DNA of 64,000 nucleotides, from the NCBI GenBank assembly GCA_964036295.1, contig OZ038462.1, positions 40,653,680 through 40,717,679 of the forward strand, written 5' to 3'. Each line of letters opens with the position of its first letter. Positions within the stretch are counted from its first letter, which is position 1. Below the pieces are notes generated by a model. That model ran no database searches, was not told the origin of the DNA, and saw only the letters and a program-made list of their open reading frames with translations. Both the position numbers and the translations under genes were made by a program. This DNA is from Plumapathes pennacea (taxonomy: Eukaryota > Cnidaria > Anthozoa > Antipatharia > Myriopathidae). Shown piece by piece: positions 11,065 to 42,167 of this stretch.

Positions 11065-14000
11065 GAAGTTGGATGGTATGGCAACATTTGTCTAGACCTC
11101 CCTGCAATATGGTACTTGTACTAAATATTACTGTACATTCTAATGCCTGTTAAAAGTATAGATTGCAACAGTTATGACTTACCAGCACATTCTTTAGCTT
11201 GATATCTCTGTGAACCAAGCCTTGGCTGTGCAAAAAACGAATCCCTTCCACGACGTCAACTGCCACTTGGAGTCTAGCCCTGTACGTCATCCCAGATTTA
11301 ATGCCTTGATACAAGTCTCGCTGCAACCGATCCATGATCAGTAGAACTGCTGGGGAGCTGCCGCCTCCATAGCTGTAGTCGATTACTGAGCCAAGGATGG
11401 TTACTATTCGTTCATGCTTTACCAATGATCTGATGAGAAGGGAAATTAGTGACGGGAGGAAGGTGGGTGGGAATGACAATCAGCCACACAATAATATTTG
11501 AAAAGTAATAGAGAAGTGTGCTTCCTAAACCCTGCCAAATGGATCCAATGTATGTATTAGAAGCCCTACAGCAGCTTCACTTGTAAAGACAGAAGGAGCT
11601 GAAGTTGATCAATGCAAATCTTGAAATGTTGTCAACATTGAACATTTTTAAATTCATTAATAGCAGTTGTGGTGTTTTAACATCCACATGTTCACACATT
11701 ACATTAACAGCGTTTAATGAAAAAAAGAAGAAAAAAAAAAAAAAGAAACCAGTTTCAAAGTTATCAGAATCAGATTCGATTTGTTTTCAAGCCTGTTGGG
11801 CCTCAAGTTGTAGAGTTAAATAATTATTTCATCAATGCATGCCTGAAGATCACACTTGGGTTCAACATACTGTGCTGTTAATCCCCTTATTTATGACTAA
11901 AAAACGTATTGCAGCTACTGTTTGTTATTACCTTGTGTAGTAAAATTCCAAGGCTAAGTCATTCCAGTGCTTGTCATCTGGAGGCACAACAGACTTAATA
12001 GCACAAGGATGGTGACCAGCCCATCTGTCGCAGGAATACACAACACCATACTGACCCCTGCCTACCTCCCGACCCATCTGTGGCATGCCGTAGGTGACGA
12101 CATCGGCAAGAGACTTGCTCTCAAGTGCAAGACGTGCTATCTTTGGAGCATAGCACTTCCTCACCTTCATTCTCTTCTCTTCAGTTCTTTCCAGCCTTCC
12201 TGAATGGTGGGCCTCAAGAATTCGCATTGAGGCCAAAAATGCTTCGTGAGACTTCATCAGACGCAGTCTGAACTGACAGCAGATGTGCTTGGCCAGGCGT
12301 GTTTCACTGAGGCTTGTCAACATGTCTTGTGCGACCTTCCTTTTCCAAGCACTGTCTACTTTGGGAGACGTCTTGCCGGGGAGGGTTTGGAGGGCTTGTT
12401 TCATTCTTTCCCACAGAAGCCAGGCAAGTGAGGAACTTGCACGCACCGTCACTTCCACTTGGTAAGCAGAATCAAGCACCTGGAAATAATAAAATATGGA
12501 GGAAGTAATTAGTCACCGGAGGAAACAGTGTGAGAATCACTATATCTACTAGGTTGGGTTTGTTTTCCTAGTTGTATGTTTGTTCAGCATAATGCCATTC
12601 ATATTGAATTCAAGAAATTCATGAAAGCAATCAATAACAAACACAAAAAAAACTCTGCTTAACAATCTGAACACTGATGAATTGTGAATTTGATCATCGC
12701 AGTGAGTGAAGCAACTTAAGCAGTTGCAATGAACCTGGAAAAAAATCCGAGCTTCGATTCCCTTGAAGCTCGGATTTTTTTCCGGGCTCATTGCAACTTC
12801 TTAAGTTGCTTCACTCACTGCGATGATCAAATTCACAATTCAATCTGAACACTGTTATTAGAACTTCCTCATTGAGAGCTTTCACTTGAGTGGCACACCA
12901 TTAGGTTTCATTTGAAAATGGTCAGGTTTGTGATTACCGTGTTAGCTGTCTGTACTTTTCACCTTGCCACAAGCCAGGTTCAAATTTCATGTTTTTTTTT
13001 TTTTTTTTTTGCATTCGATGAAGGAGAACGCAACCCTAATCTCAACTGATGTGGGTTCCACTGGATACCTGTCACATGCTTTCGACCAGTGCGAAGAATT
13101 GAGATTTTTTGGGTGGACAGTGTTGTGGACATTTTGAATAATTACTATAAGGCTCTGTGTTGCATGAGTGGCTCTGAATGAGGTCTGTCAAGGCAAAGGC
13201 ACCTAATTTTCAGTAAAAGAAGCCAATATCTGGGATAATAAGGGCAGCACGACAGCAAGAATTCCACAGAAAAATGTAATCGACTCGCGATTGCCGTTGT
13301 GCTCTGTGTTGCACGAGTGGCTCTGAATGATCACTATGAGGTCTATCAAAGGCAAAGACAGTTACTTTTCACTGAAAGAAGCCAATATCTGGGATAATAA
13401 GGGCATCATGACAGCAAGAGAAAAGTGTAACTCGACTCGCGATTGCCATATTTCAGTTTCTGCGTTGATGAAAATATACTCAATATGCAACCGACACTTC
13501 TGATGTTCCAGATACTTATCTGGAAGAAATATACAGTATGGCTTTGTGGAGACAGAGGCATCGCGGTGATTTAATCGTAAGCCACAGGATAGTCGAATTG
13601 TGAAACTCTCATGTGCAACTCAACTTATTTCTTCCACGAAGGTATAAATTGCATTTGAACATGTCTTACAATTTTTGTATCTTCAAAGAATTAAAAAAAC
13701 AAAAAAAAAAAAAAAAATACAAAAAAAAAAAAAAGAAAGAAAGAAAAAGTTTTGGTTTAATATTGCTTGGCCAGGGTTCGAACCTGGACCGCGTGGTCTT
13801 TGTGCTGTTCACTTCCAGTTTCAGATGAAACCCACAAACTTTTCGAGATCGTTATAGGGAAAAGCATTTTAGAACAAAAACAACTCCAAGCAAAGAGAAG
13901 TTGAGTGCACCTGACTAATCTCAGATTACTACTAGTTTTAGCATCAGTCTGTATGTTTTTTTTTGTTTTTTTGTTTTTGTTTTTTTTGTTTTTTTTTTTC

Positions 14001-14134
14001 AATTTAAACAATACTTGAGCATTACATTTGCTCCAGGAGCTAAAGCTGATCGAGGGAGCTTATGTAAATTTAATACATGCAACGTTATACCAGACACAAA
14101 ATAGAAACAGAGTTTTTGGACAAAAAAAAAAAAA

Positions 14135-14193
<59 letters not shown>

Positions 14194-17100
14194 TAATCAA
14201 GCAAATTATCATTAACTGCTAAGATGTAAATCGTGCAGACTGCATGATATAAGATTGAACAGCTTTGAACAAGTTTACATTGGTCTGAGAGTCGATATAA
14301 GGAGAACCATATAAAAACCAATGAATCTTTTGAGCCTTAGTTGAATGCAGCCAGTTACTGCCAAGATTCAGAGCAGCAAAGATAAACAACGTATCATGCA
14401 GGGCAGCAAATCGGTGACAGAACAAAAGAAAGTGCTCAACAGTTTCGTTTGATTTTCCGCAAATACATAAAGGCGAAGGAATGCAACCCTTTAAGTATAA
14501 GTGAGCGTTGAGAGCACTATTACCTAATCTTAGTCTAGTATGGAGAATTGAAGGATATCGGTCACCAACATAGAATAAATAATTTCTCGGTGATATACGA
14601 AAGCTGTCATTAAGTAGTTGTTTTTTGAAAGAAGCTGGTGATAAGCATTGACGTATTCTGTATAACAGGTTGTTCCATAATTGGATTGTAGAATAAATGA
14701 AAGACTTTTTAAACCTTTCAGTAAGAGACTGAGGCAAACTAAGATTGACTCACTCGAGCAGAGACAGTATGATGTGCGTTCAATGACTTGTTTCGGACAT
14801 ATAGACTGCAAGTATGATGGAACTAACTTGTTAAAAATTTTGTACATCATAACTATTTTGAGAACAGATCGCCTATTTTCCAATGTATGCCATGACATAT
14901 CTTCAAGTAAATTCGCCCTATGAGTCCCTTTCACTGCTCCAGTGACAAGCCTAGCAGCTTCAAATTGTACTCCCTCAAGCAAGTCACTCTCTCTAGTCAA
15001 GCAACCGCCCCAGACAACATCAGCATATTCTATGGTAGAACGGATAATGCTTTTATACAAAACTTCCAACGCAAATCTATTCAGCTTAAACTTCAGTCCT
15101 TTTAACATGTTTAACCTTTTAGAGGCCTTTTGATGTATTTTTAAAATGTGTGGACGCCAAGACAGATCACATGACAAAGTAACGCCAAGGTGGTCATGGG
15201 AAATAACCTCTTCAATAGGACGGAGTGCAAGATACAAAGAAGGATGTATGGGTTTTATACGTTTGGAAGAAAATGTCATAGTTTTTGTTTTGGAGGCATT
15301 TAGGGTCACTAGCCAGCGATCCGACCAATCAGAAATGGCTTGCAAGTCATTATTGAGTTTCTCAGCAGATAGTTCAGGTGAAGATACTTTTTCCAACAGA
15401 AAAGAGTCGTCAGCAAAAAGAAAACAGTCAGAGGCAATTCCAGTAGTTATATCGTTTATATAAATCAGGAAGAGCAGTGGCCCAAGTACAGAACCTTGCG
15501 GAACACCTGCTTGAATTTCACGCCACTCAGAATTTAGACCATCCACTACAACTCTTTGTGAACGCCCTAGTAGATAACTTCTAAACCAATTATATAAGTT
15601 TCCTGTAATCCCTAGTTGTCTACGTTTTGCCAACAATCCCTTATGCCAAACCCTGATGAAAGCTTTGGATATGTCCAAAAACACAGCTTTAACTTCGTTT
15701 CCTCTTTCTAAAGCATTTACAATTTATCGACAATGTAGATCAGTTGCATGATCGTTGAATCGCCTGGTCGAAAACCAGATTGTAGGTGGTAAAAGAATCC
15801 AACCTCATTAAGAAAATTATACAGTTGAATAAAAGCAAGTTTCTCACAAATTTTAGATATGCAAGGTAAGAGATAGACCGGACGGTAGTTAGAAGTGACT
15901 TGTTGGTCTCCCTTTTTGAATAAAGGCAGTACATTAGCCATTTTCCAAGAGTTGGGATATTGACCAGAAGAAAAAGATAAATTGACTAACCGTGGCCACA
16001 AATTTTAAGGATTCTGTTGCTAATACCATCATGTCCACTCCCTTTTGCAGTGTTTAGGTTGTTTAAAATATTAAGAACCTCATTTTGCGATACTCTTATG
16101 CATCCAAGGGTATGGTTAGGGGAAAGGGCAAGGAAGATTGGGAGTATCAATTGAGTTGGATCCTGGGAGAAAAGTCTGAGCAACAAAATATTCATTGAAG
16201 ACTTCAGCTTTTTTCTTAGAGTCAGTAATGAGATCGTTGTTCTCTTTCAGTGGAGGAATAGAAGAACATAATTTGTCGCCATATAAAGATTTAGTTATTC
16301 GCCACCACCTTTTTAAGATGTGCTGGGATCAGACAAGAGATTATTAATCTTCTTTTCGTGAGCGGATTTTGCTATGCGAATTAAATGTACAACCAAATTA
16401 CGCTGCTGACGGTATTTGTCCCAGCGAGATGCCAATTTTGACCTGGAAAAAGCTTTCAGAAGGTGATCACGTTTTCTCATTGCACACCTAATTGTGCTGT
16501 TCATCCACAGCTTGTCACGCGTGCGTATACTGTAACAACACTCTTATGTGGAATATGAAAACTAACAGTTTTATAGAACAACGAAAACCATTGTTCATAA
16601 ATAGTGTCAATATTCAATTCAGATCTAGAGCTTGAGAGTATGCTGTCCCATTCAGCAGTAGCAAGGGTGTCATTTAACACATCCACTTCAACGTCGTTAA
16701 AATTCCATATAATGTCTTCTGTACGTGTGTTGCTTCTTAATGGGGATGTTTAGATTAGCAAAAATCAAATTGTGATCACAGTTGGCAGGGGGACTAAAGG
16801 TACCAGAATGAGTAAAAAGACCCGGGGAATCTGATATAATCAAATCAAGAATAGATTCACTTGAGGACGTAATTCGGGCCAGTTCGTCAATTATTTGAAA
16901 GAGATAAAGTTTGATCCCCACATCCGTATTACGTAAAATAGTCACAACGAAATTATAATGGGCAATTCAGATCACCAACAGAATGACAGCTGCATAACTC
17001 ATGGTATTAGTTTTGTCTAAACTATCTTGTAGTCTGTATGTGCTACACAAACAAGAATCTCTGGCTTGAGAGACCCAGGAGTCACTTGCAGTGTGTATGC

Positions 17101-19241
17101 ACAGTACTGTAGTTAAGCCAAACAACCAAACTAAGGATCATGTTTCCATATAAACTTACATGCTTCAAGGAGGATGTTGCTGACTCCTCGCATTCCCAGA
17201 CATGATCCTTATCCATCTTCTCCAGACTTTCAAGACATCTTTGTAGAGTTCCGACAAAGCTCTCGCGCAGATATTCCACAGACTTGATCATATTTGCAGC
17301 TACTGACTTGTTGATTCTTCCAAGAACCAGCTCCCGAATCATTTGCGTACAGTAGTCTAAGTCCTTTGGATTTGAGAGTTCTTCACCTGAAGTCATGGAG
17401 ACTCCAGTGAACTCCAGTTTCTCTGCTTCAGCAATGACACTCTGGGAAATGGCAAGTATGGTTGAGTGAATTTCTCCTCTGATTTCTTCCTGCTTTCTAT
17501 TGGCACTATCCATCAGTGCGGCATACAGTTCTGCCTCTTTCTCCTTGGCATATTCAATTCGTCTCGGCGTGATAGAAATGTCCCTGGCCATGTCAAATGC
17601 TGTGGTGATAAACATACTCAAAACCCTAGCATGTGCATCTTGTAAAACTTTTGTGGCTGCAAGTAAGTGATACTGGAGAACCTGCCTTATGAATAGAAGG
17701 AAACAAGGAAACAGAGAAAAGTCTTCTATTAAGTTTGATTTGGGGTACACCATCAGGTGGGTTTTCGAATCCTTTCTTCTAGGCTCCTTGTTATTCTCTT
17801 CAGTGTCACAAGATAGATAGCCTGCTTCACATAACTGTTCAAACAGATTAGAAACACTGCTAGTCTTTGAGGCCTTGCCACTGTCAGCACATGGCTCTGG
17901 GTTTGCCTCATTGATTTCTGCAAGTACTTGATCTCGTCCAGATTCAGTCATGGATTCGGTCAGCTGCGATACTGACTTCTTGTTACACTTGACAAAAAAG
18001 ATGGCCATGTCAGGAGCAAGAGCCTTCACTTGCATCAGCTCCGCTTTATCCTGTAAACAATAACATTACAAAATTAGATTGGATAAAAATTTCGCTTCAA
18101 CCTTTCTCAACATCAAACTTTCATATGCCGAACTCAATGCAAATTAGCTCAAACAGTGTGCTAATTTGAATTCAGTTTAGCACGGCAGTGGCGCAACGTT
18201 TGAAATGGGCCCTTTGGGGTACTAGACAACAATAGAGATCAGGAGCAGTAGTAATGAGAGGTAATCATACGTCTTGATGTTTATAATAACACAGATAAAT
18301 TATTAATTACAGCACCAAAAAACACTATAAATGCGCAGTATATATATATTTTTTTACGAACTGCTTTCGTTTTTCGTACAATACATGCATATAATATTCT
18401 ATTTATGAACACGGAAGGTTCACGAAATGTACAACCTCAAAAGAAATAAAGTACAAATTGATACGCTGTACTAGTTTAGTACTTTTTATGACCGTAGACT
18501 AACCAAATAAAAAAGAGGAAACAAAGTATTGCAACAACAACAACAACAACAACAACAATAACATGATGATTTGTGAGAGATTGCACATGCATATAAATTC
18601 ACCTTCTCGCTGAGGGAGTCACGTTCGATGGCGTACAAAACGATTGGCAGGACATCTTCACAACAGGCACGAAAAATGTTCTCAACGTCTCCTTCGTGAT
18701 TGCTGGGCGAGCAAACGAGTTCTGCCCCCGCTTTCAACAAAGGATGGTTCAACGAAATCTCAGCCACAGCGCTCGCCATTGCAAGGTCCTCCTTTTGCCC
18801 ATCATTCAGCTCAAGGTCAGCGCGAGGTACACACTCCCAAGATCCTTCATATGCATCGAGAGCTGCTGCTAACTCAAAACTGCCCGGCAGAACCAGGCTA
18901 ACATTCGAGATGCTTCCATACTTGATCCGAATCATCCGCCATGAAGTGCGGCTGTCCAATTCACCGACAGCGGGAAGAACCGGCTCGCCGAGGAGCTCGT
19001 TGATCGCACATACCTTTGCATAGCACGTCTGTCCCAGGACTAAGAGAGTCGGTGGTTTGTCACAAACCTTGCCAAGAAAGTTGTACTCTTCATCTGCCAA
19101 GTGGTCTGAAAGAACGTCTCGACTATATTGTCCCGTTTCGTGTATTTCCTGAAAATATCGATTCGTGTCGCGTTTTATCTGCTTCAGGAGCTTCGTGTAC
19201 TCTTGAAACTTGGTGATCTCGTACGGAAGGTTTGCAGCCAT
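9446..19241 (-). CDS. DSTYK: Dual serine/threonine and tyrosine protein kinase
   Basis: Known role of the family: a cytoplasmic/membrane-associated kinase (RIPK5) linked to FGF-receptor signalling and cell death. Coding exons on the minus strand: 19241-18603, 18050-17160, 12479-11932, 11429-11183, 9901-9446; all phases close and give 926 aa, against 929 in human. The N-terminal ~590 residues form the DSTYK-specific region, starting [12 protein letters not shown] with a GTPase-like [11 protein letters not shown]. The kinase domain (about residues 635-900) shows the Gly loop [13 protein letters not shown], the Lys in [27 protein letters not shown] in place of DFG as in vertebrate DSTYK, and [10 protein letters not shown], so catalysis looks retained. 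ATG 19241 is the natural start. The stop TAA at 9446 overlaps a GTAAGT string, so a further 3' exon cannot be excluded, but the length already matches. LINE relics sit in introns 2 and 4. Confidence 0.96.
9910..9947. repeat. (AAC)n microsatellite
   Basis: About 12 AAC units lie just upstream (in gene sense) of the last DSTYK exon. Read on the gene strand it is a GTT tract close to the acceptor of that exon. Confidence 0.9.
9990..11065 (+). mobile_element. 5'-truncated LINE (CR1/L2-type) in DSTYK intron 4
   Basis: An open frame from about 9990 to 10803 encodes the C-terminal part of a non-LTR reverse transcriptase. It has the YADD active-site box at 10002-10013, then [46 protein letters not shown] and [13 protein letters not shown]. 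Near 10735 one frameshift occurs; the continuation (ending SYLFIEAF and a stop at 10853) is in another frame. A 3' tail of (ATT)n at 10999-11064 ends the copy, as is usual for this LINE group. It lies antisense to DSTYK. The 5' truncation falls just before YADD, where a stop codon precedes the open frame. The limited decay suggests a fairly recent insertion. Confidence 0.88.
12677..12840. mobile_element. Near-palindromic foldback element with 14-bp target duplication
   Basis: The left arm from 12679 (GAATTGTGAATTTGATCATC...) and the right arm ending at 12840 are inverted copies over about 75 bases with few mismatches; the centre is a short hairpin loop around 'gattccctt'. The 14-base direct repeat CAATCTGAACACTG flanks it (12663-12676 and 12841-12854), as expected for a target-site duplication. 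It lies in DSTYK intron 2. Confidence 0.82.
13148..13450. repeat. Tandem duplication, ~150-bp unit, two copies
   Basis: The segment 'gctctgtgttgca..gagtgg' to 'gactcgcgattgcc' occurs twice in tandem (about 13148-13300 and 13301-13450). The copies share 'gccaatatctgggataataa' and 'cgactcgcgattgcc' with small indels. It is intronic in DSTYK and non-coding. Confidence 0.8.
14110..16990 (-). mobile_element. Degenerate LINE (jockey/CR1-like) in DSTYK intron 2
   Basis: Read on the minus strand, the remnant starts in the endonuclease domain with VGDLNCP near 16985 and LDLIISDSP near 16850. It then continues through several broken frames (16945-16697, 16686-16313, 16195-15717) into a long reverse-transcriptase stretch at 15684-14530 with [13 protein letters not shown], the FADD box, and ALNASK-type [13 protein letters not shown] shifted frame at 14737-14219 carries the C-terminal region with a Cys-rich [14 protein letters not shown] zinc-binding motif. 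The 3' end has a simple tail (TTTA/TTA repeats, 14131-14198 on the plus strand). Multiple frameshifts and the missing 5' end make it inactive. Confidence 0.88.
18110..18216. mobile_element. MITE remnant related to the element at 26053
   Basis: It contains 'gcaaattagctcaaac' and ends 'gcgcaacgtttgaaatgggccctt', matching the core and the right terminus (GCGCGACGTTTGAAACGGGCCTT) of the complete palindromic copy near 26053-26177. It lies in DSTYK intron 1. Confidence 0.6.
18531..18558. repeat. (CAA)n microsatellite in DSTYK intron 1
   Basis: About nine CAA units just 3' of the first coding exon of DSTYK. Read through on the gene strand this gives a poly-Cys run, but that lies beyond the splice donor at 18602 and is not coding. 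Confidence 0.85.
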
Positions 19242-20693
19242 GTTACACGGTTCACTTGGTAATCTGAAGCACTTTCCTGCGCCTCATTGTACCAATGAAG
19301 AAATAGCAAAACCTGTCGAATCAAGCACTACTTGTGCAAGAACAGGAAACCAAAAATCAATACGTCAGCCCTAATTAGGCCATGATTACCATATATAGTA
19401 AATGGCGCCCAGTCTCCCCTTGTTCGTTTGATCATGTACTTTTGTTTTGGTTAGAGCCGGGGGTTTGGGCAGACTTATCGACTGAAGTATTACACCAGGA
19501 ATTGATAACCGCACAAACTTCACGCACAGAACACAGGGGCTAGGCTCCATTTTCTAACATAGAGTTTTAAAGATTTTGAATTTATTCTTAAATGTGTCCC
19601 GGCCGGCATAAATTGTTGCTGCTTGTCACTACGGATTTTAAAATTTCTTTGGCTACAAAATCCTCACCCTCCCAACATACGCAGAATCTCGCTCAATGTG
19701 CCTCAACCAAATGTTAAAAAGCAGGTAATTAATTCAGCCTCGCATCTCCCATGTATATACAAAAGTAAATGAACCATTACAGTTTCCCTGCAAAAATGCT
19801 CACAGCAGAAAAAGTAGTGGCTTCCTTACTATCAGTCTCTCCGGTATAACAAACAGCTACGCTGACAGACTATGGAGAAACAGAGAACAAACAGACGCTC
19901 AACAAATGTTCGATGATTTAATAGCGGCACTTAAACCTTCTGCAAACGCACCGTCTCAGTTTTTCTATCCAGAGAAGTTCTAGGAGATGAGCAAAATCTC
20001 ACGAACGCCGTGTATACTACCAAAATATACAAACAAACAAATATTATAGTTTAGTGCTGCTCGAAATGCATGTTTACTGAGGCTTTCGTGAGTTGAAGCT
20101 TCGAGCGTTAGCCCTTTATCAGAGAAACCCTAAATCGCTTATCCTCCAAACGTCACTGCATTACTGTAAGCAATACCAACTGTCGAAACAGAATTACTTG
20201 AAATAATCGCAAGGCTAAACTAGTGCATGTATACTTGTGCACTACATAATATATATACATTTTGCTTACATATAATATTACACCAAACTCCTCACAATTT
20301 ACCATAATAAGCAGCATGGTGATCCACTGCGCCTGAAGCTAACTGTCAAGAAACTTATCTCTGATAATGATTACACTATCAAGAGTCAAGCAAATAATAA
20401 ATGACTATAGGGTAAGATGTATCAACAAACAAACTGGTTTGAGTCCTGGTTCTTCAAGAATTCATCAGTTTTGACATTGATACGTTGTACAAGAGTAAGA
20501 CAATTAGAAACAACTTAATTCAACTTTAGGTTACATTCCAACTTTGTGCCTGAAATTAAAGTGGACGAGAACTTTTTTTTTCGCACTTCAAATAGCTGGA
20601 AAATTTAAGATTGAAAGAGTTTCTGCCATCACCAACCAGCAGATAAATTAGTCGACTTATGCTTCTCTTGTCGACCAACTGAAAGGCAGTTCG
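19242..20693. other. Intergenic: DSTYK promoter side and USP19 3' side
   Basis: This is a 1.45-kb spacer between two minus-strand genes. It should carry the DSTYK 5' UTR/promoter (right after 19241) and the USP19 3' UTR (before 20694). I see no coding region, no clear TATA box and no repeat of note. Confidence 0.5.
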
Positions 20694-37011
<16,318 letters not shown>

Positions 37012-37715
37012 TTTCCCGCAACTTAGCCGCTTCCGACAATGACGAGGTTTAAAAGTATAGTTGTGACGGGAAACGTCACTTACTTGCGGCGTTTTGAAGT
37101 CGGATATTTTTCAATCGTAATCATAAAAAAAAATAGCATATGACTTTAGAATTCGATTAACAACGACGCTAGACTGGCCTCCGTGCAGTGATCCAATCAG
37201 GAAAGCGACCAGAGTCTACATGTGTTCACAAAAACACAAAGTCCAACTTCTTTCATTTTCTGCGACTGAAATAATGTTGAGCCCGTGACATCATGTGTAC
37301 ACGTGCGATTGAGGCATGCGCATTGAAGTACGTCGAACCGGAAGTTGGAAACGGCCAATTCCAATCTCGTACCCAGACTCTTCCGCTGTCTTATGGAGGA
37401 CAGCGGAAGAGTCTGGGTATGAGATTGGGCCAATTCAATAAACTTAACTAGTTGGACCATTTATTCTAACACCAAACTGACTCTAATCTTGCAAAGTCTG
37501 CACAATCGGTACGCCTCGTTTATTATGTCCTTGAAAGGGGGGGGGGGGGGATTTTGTAGATACACTTTTTCAAATTGCAATAAGCCACTTTCACAATCCT
37601 GTGCACTAGGAAATAGCACTATTTATTCCCCACATAGACGAGTGTCTGTCAAGTAAACCTCTGCTGAGCTTGGCTTTGTGTCAATATAATTGCATTAAGT
37701 TATACACGCCCATCA

Positions 37716-37748
<33 letters not shown>

Positions 37749-38431
37749 TCACTCGCTCGCTAGAACACCTGCGCTTCGCGAACTGCGCATGACTGTGAAA
37801 GTGGCTTATTGAAGGTGGTGGGATTTTCAACTGAAATTTACTGTGGGGATGCCAATTTCAGAAAACATGCCATTAGTGATGGGTCTTGAAGCTGATGGCC
37901 TTACTGATAGGTGTCACTAAAACACGAAACAGCAAAACAACGAAACAACGTACCACAGTATTTGCACTTTTATTAATGATTAACAATGAGAAGCAAAAAA
38001 CGAAAACAATAATAATAACAATAACAAAAAATCAAAACATAAAACATGCTATAACAAAAAACAATAACAATAACAAAAATACAACTTCAAAACACAGTCT
38101 GTCTGATAAAAGTTTATTTCCATTTTGATTACATGAATGCAAACTCAATACAACTTGGAGTATTCCCGTGAAAGTTTACTGATGTCCTTAGAATATAGCG
38201 TGACCTTCCAAAACGGGCTGACATGGTGATCTCCTAGTTGTGTCGGGTGTACCTGTGTAAAACCAGGAATCATACGCAAGCAATATACTTCAGTAATAAA
38301 TAATTGCTATGAATGATTTTGGATTTTGCACGCTGAACCATACACTCCTCTTGAGAATTAGTTTGCATGCACTCAGATTTAAATCAATGAAAAAAAGGAT
38401 ATTATAAATATAAGCCGGGATTATGATAACC
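37012..38431. other. Intergenic: USP19 promoter side, lectin 3' side
   Basis: This region holds the USP19 5' flank, a strong hairpin (37361-37428), a G-rich run (about 37538-37550), a (T)30 run (37718-37747) and a low-complexity AAC/AAT region (about 37980-38090). TTTATT at 38112 (AATAAA on the minus strand) may be the lectin polyA signal. No gene was recognised. Confidence 0.6.
37361..37428. repeat. Long hairpin, ~30-bp arms
   Basis: CCAATCTCGTACCCAGACTC plus TTCCGCTGTC (37361-37390) is the inverse of 37399-37428 apart from one mismatch; the loop is 8 bases (ttatggag). It may be a minimal MITE or a fold-back duplication. Confidence 0.85.
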
Positions 38432-40588
<2,157 letters not shown>

Positions 40589-40673
40589 CTTGATTTCCAA
40601 AAGTTACTCTTCCTCGCGCTGTTCCCAAGTCTTTTGAGTAAACTGTAGCTTTAGAGACCAGCAACCGTTAATA

Positions 40674-40683
40674 TTATATATAG
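40674..40683 (-). promoter_or_regulatory. Probable TATA box of the lectin gene
   Basis: On the minus strand CTATATATAATATT lies about 90 bases before the ATG at 40588, a reasonable distance for a short 5' UTR. Confidence 0.45.
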
Positions 40684-42040
40684 TTCCGTGTATCTGCAGC
40701 TGATCCGCCTGTTTAAATTGGACTGCCAAGCCACGCGGGCAATGAGTGTGAAGCATATTGACTCTTTAGCAAACTTGATGTGATCTGAAACTTAGCTGTT
40801 AAAGCATCAGAGAATCAGCTGGCAAGCTGTGGAAAGCAGCGTATGTACAAGTTGTAGTAGATGCGTTGCAGCTGTCTGCAGTATTTGACAAAGTTTGTCA
40901 GCGAGTCCTGGACATAAAACCAACCATACGTCATATCGGCTTTTTTATTTTTAACGACTGCAAATTCTTGGTGAGCAGTTGGTACGAGCTATGAAAAATA
41001 TCGACGTCAATTTAGCAGGCACTGATCTCATGCTGCTCAGACCAGAAAAGAAGCGGAAAGAAATGCAGAAGAACTCCGGCCACAGCACTGCAGTATAAAA
41101 CTATATGTGTGGCCCGTTCACTTAAGATTCAGTTCTTTAAGTACCCACATGATAAAAAGACTGTAATAAGAGAACGCCGAAGGGTGCATGTTCATAGTAT
41201 TTAGATTATGTTGTGATGAACTATTTTCAATTTAAAGCTGTATTGACTTTCTTTCTTGGTGACACTTTGTCCATAAGTACGGTTCTCTGAAGGTTATATT
41301 TGTCGCATTCATATAAACATACTCTAGAAATCCTAGCTGTGTGTAGCACTCTCTGTCTCTTGGAACTGAAAGAGTGCCGATGATTTCAAATTAAAGTTCC
41401 TTTCGGCGCTAGTGCACACGAAGTACACCGCGACACTGCATGCACGTTCAGATGGCCGCCCGAGACAAGTACACGGACTGTCAAATTATCAAACCACATT
41501 ACGTTTTCATTTTGGTTATTTAAGTTCAATGAAAACAAAGGGAAATAATAACACAAACAAATACGTGTTCTCGCTAGAACACTCGCACACAAAACGAAGA
41601 TTACATAAAAGAAAATCTTCCACAACTAATATCGAACTACAATATTGTCCTGTATGACCCGCCGATTATAAAAATATCCGAAGGCTATTCCTTCTCGAAG
41701 CTATTTCGAAATACCAAGTTCTCTATACGGTACCATGAATCTCTGGTGAGACGTGAAAGCCGAAAGATTGAGAAGAGTGAATGGGGTTAATATAGTGGCC
41801 AATTCAATAAAACGTTTAGGGGGGCCAATTTCTCTTCCACACACTTTATCCAATACTATTACCAAATTATGTTGCAAGTATGGATTTGACACCAATCCTG
41901 TATCCGTAACTTTATAGACTTATTTTATAGACTTTCGTCAGATTAATGTCAGTACGGACCGACTAAAAACTCTAATGGAAAAATATTAAAGAAAATTGAG
42001 TCATTGTGTTGTGAGTGAATTATAATGAAATGATGAAAGT

Positions 42041-42167
<127 letters not shown>

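Noticed and set aside
13765..13800. Possible tRNA (CCAGGTTCGAACCCTGG T-arm on the minus strand)
   Set aside because: Only the T-arm is present; no matching acceptor, D-arm or anticodon arm could be found upstream. It is probably a SINE relic.
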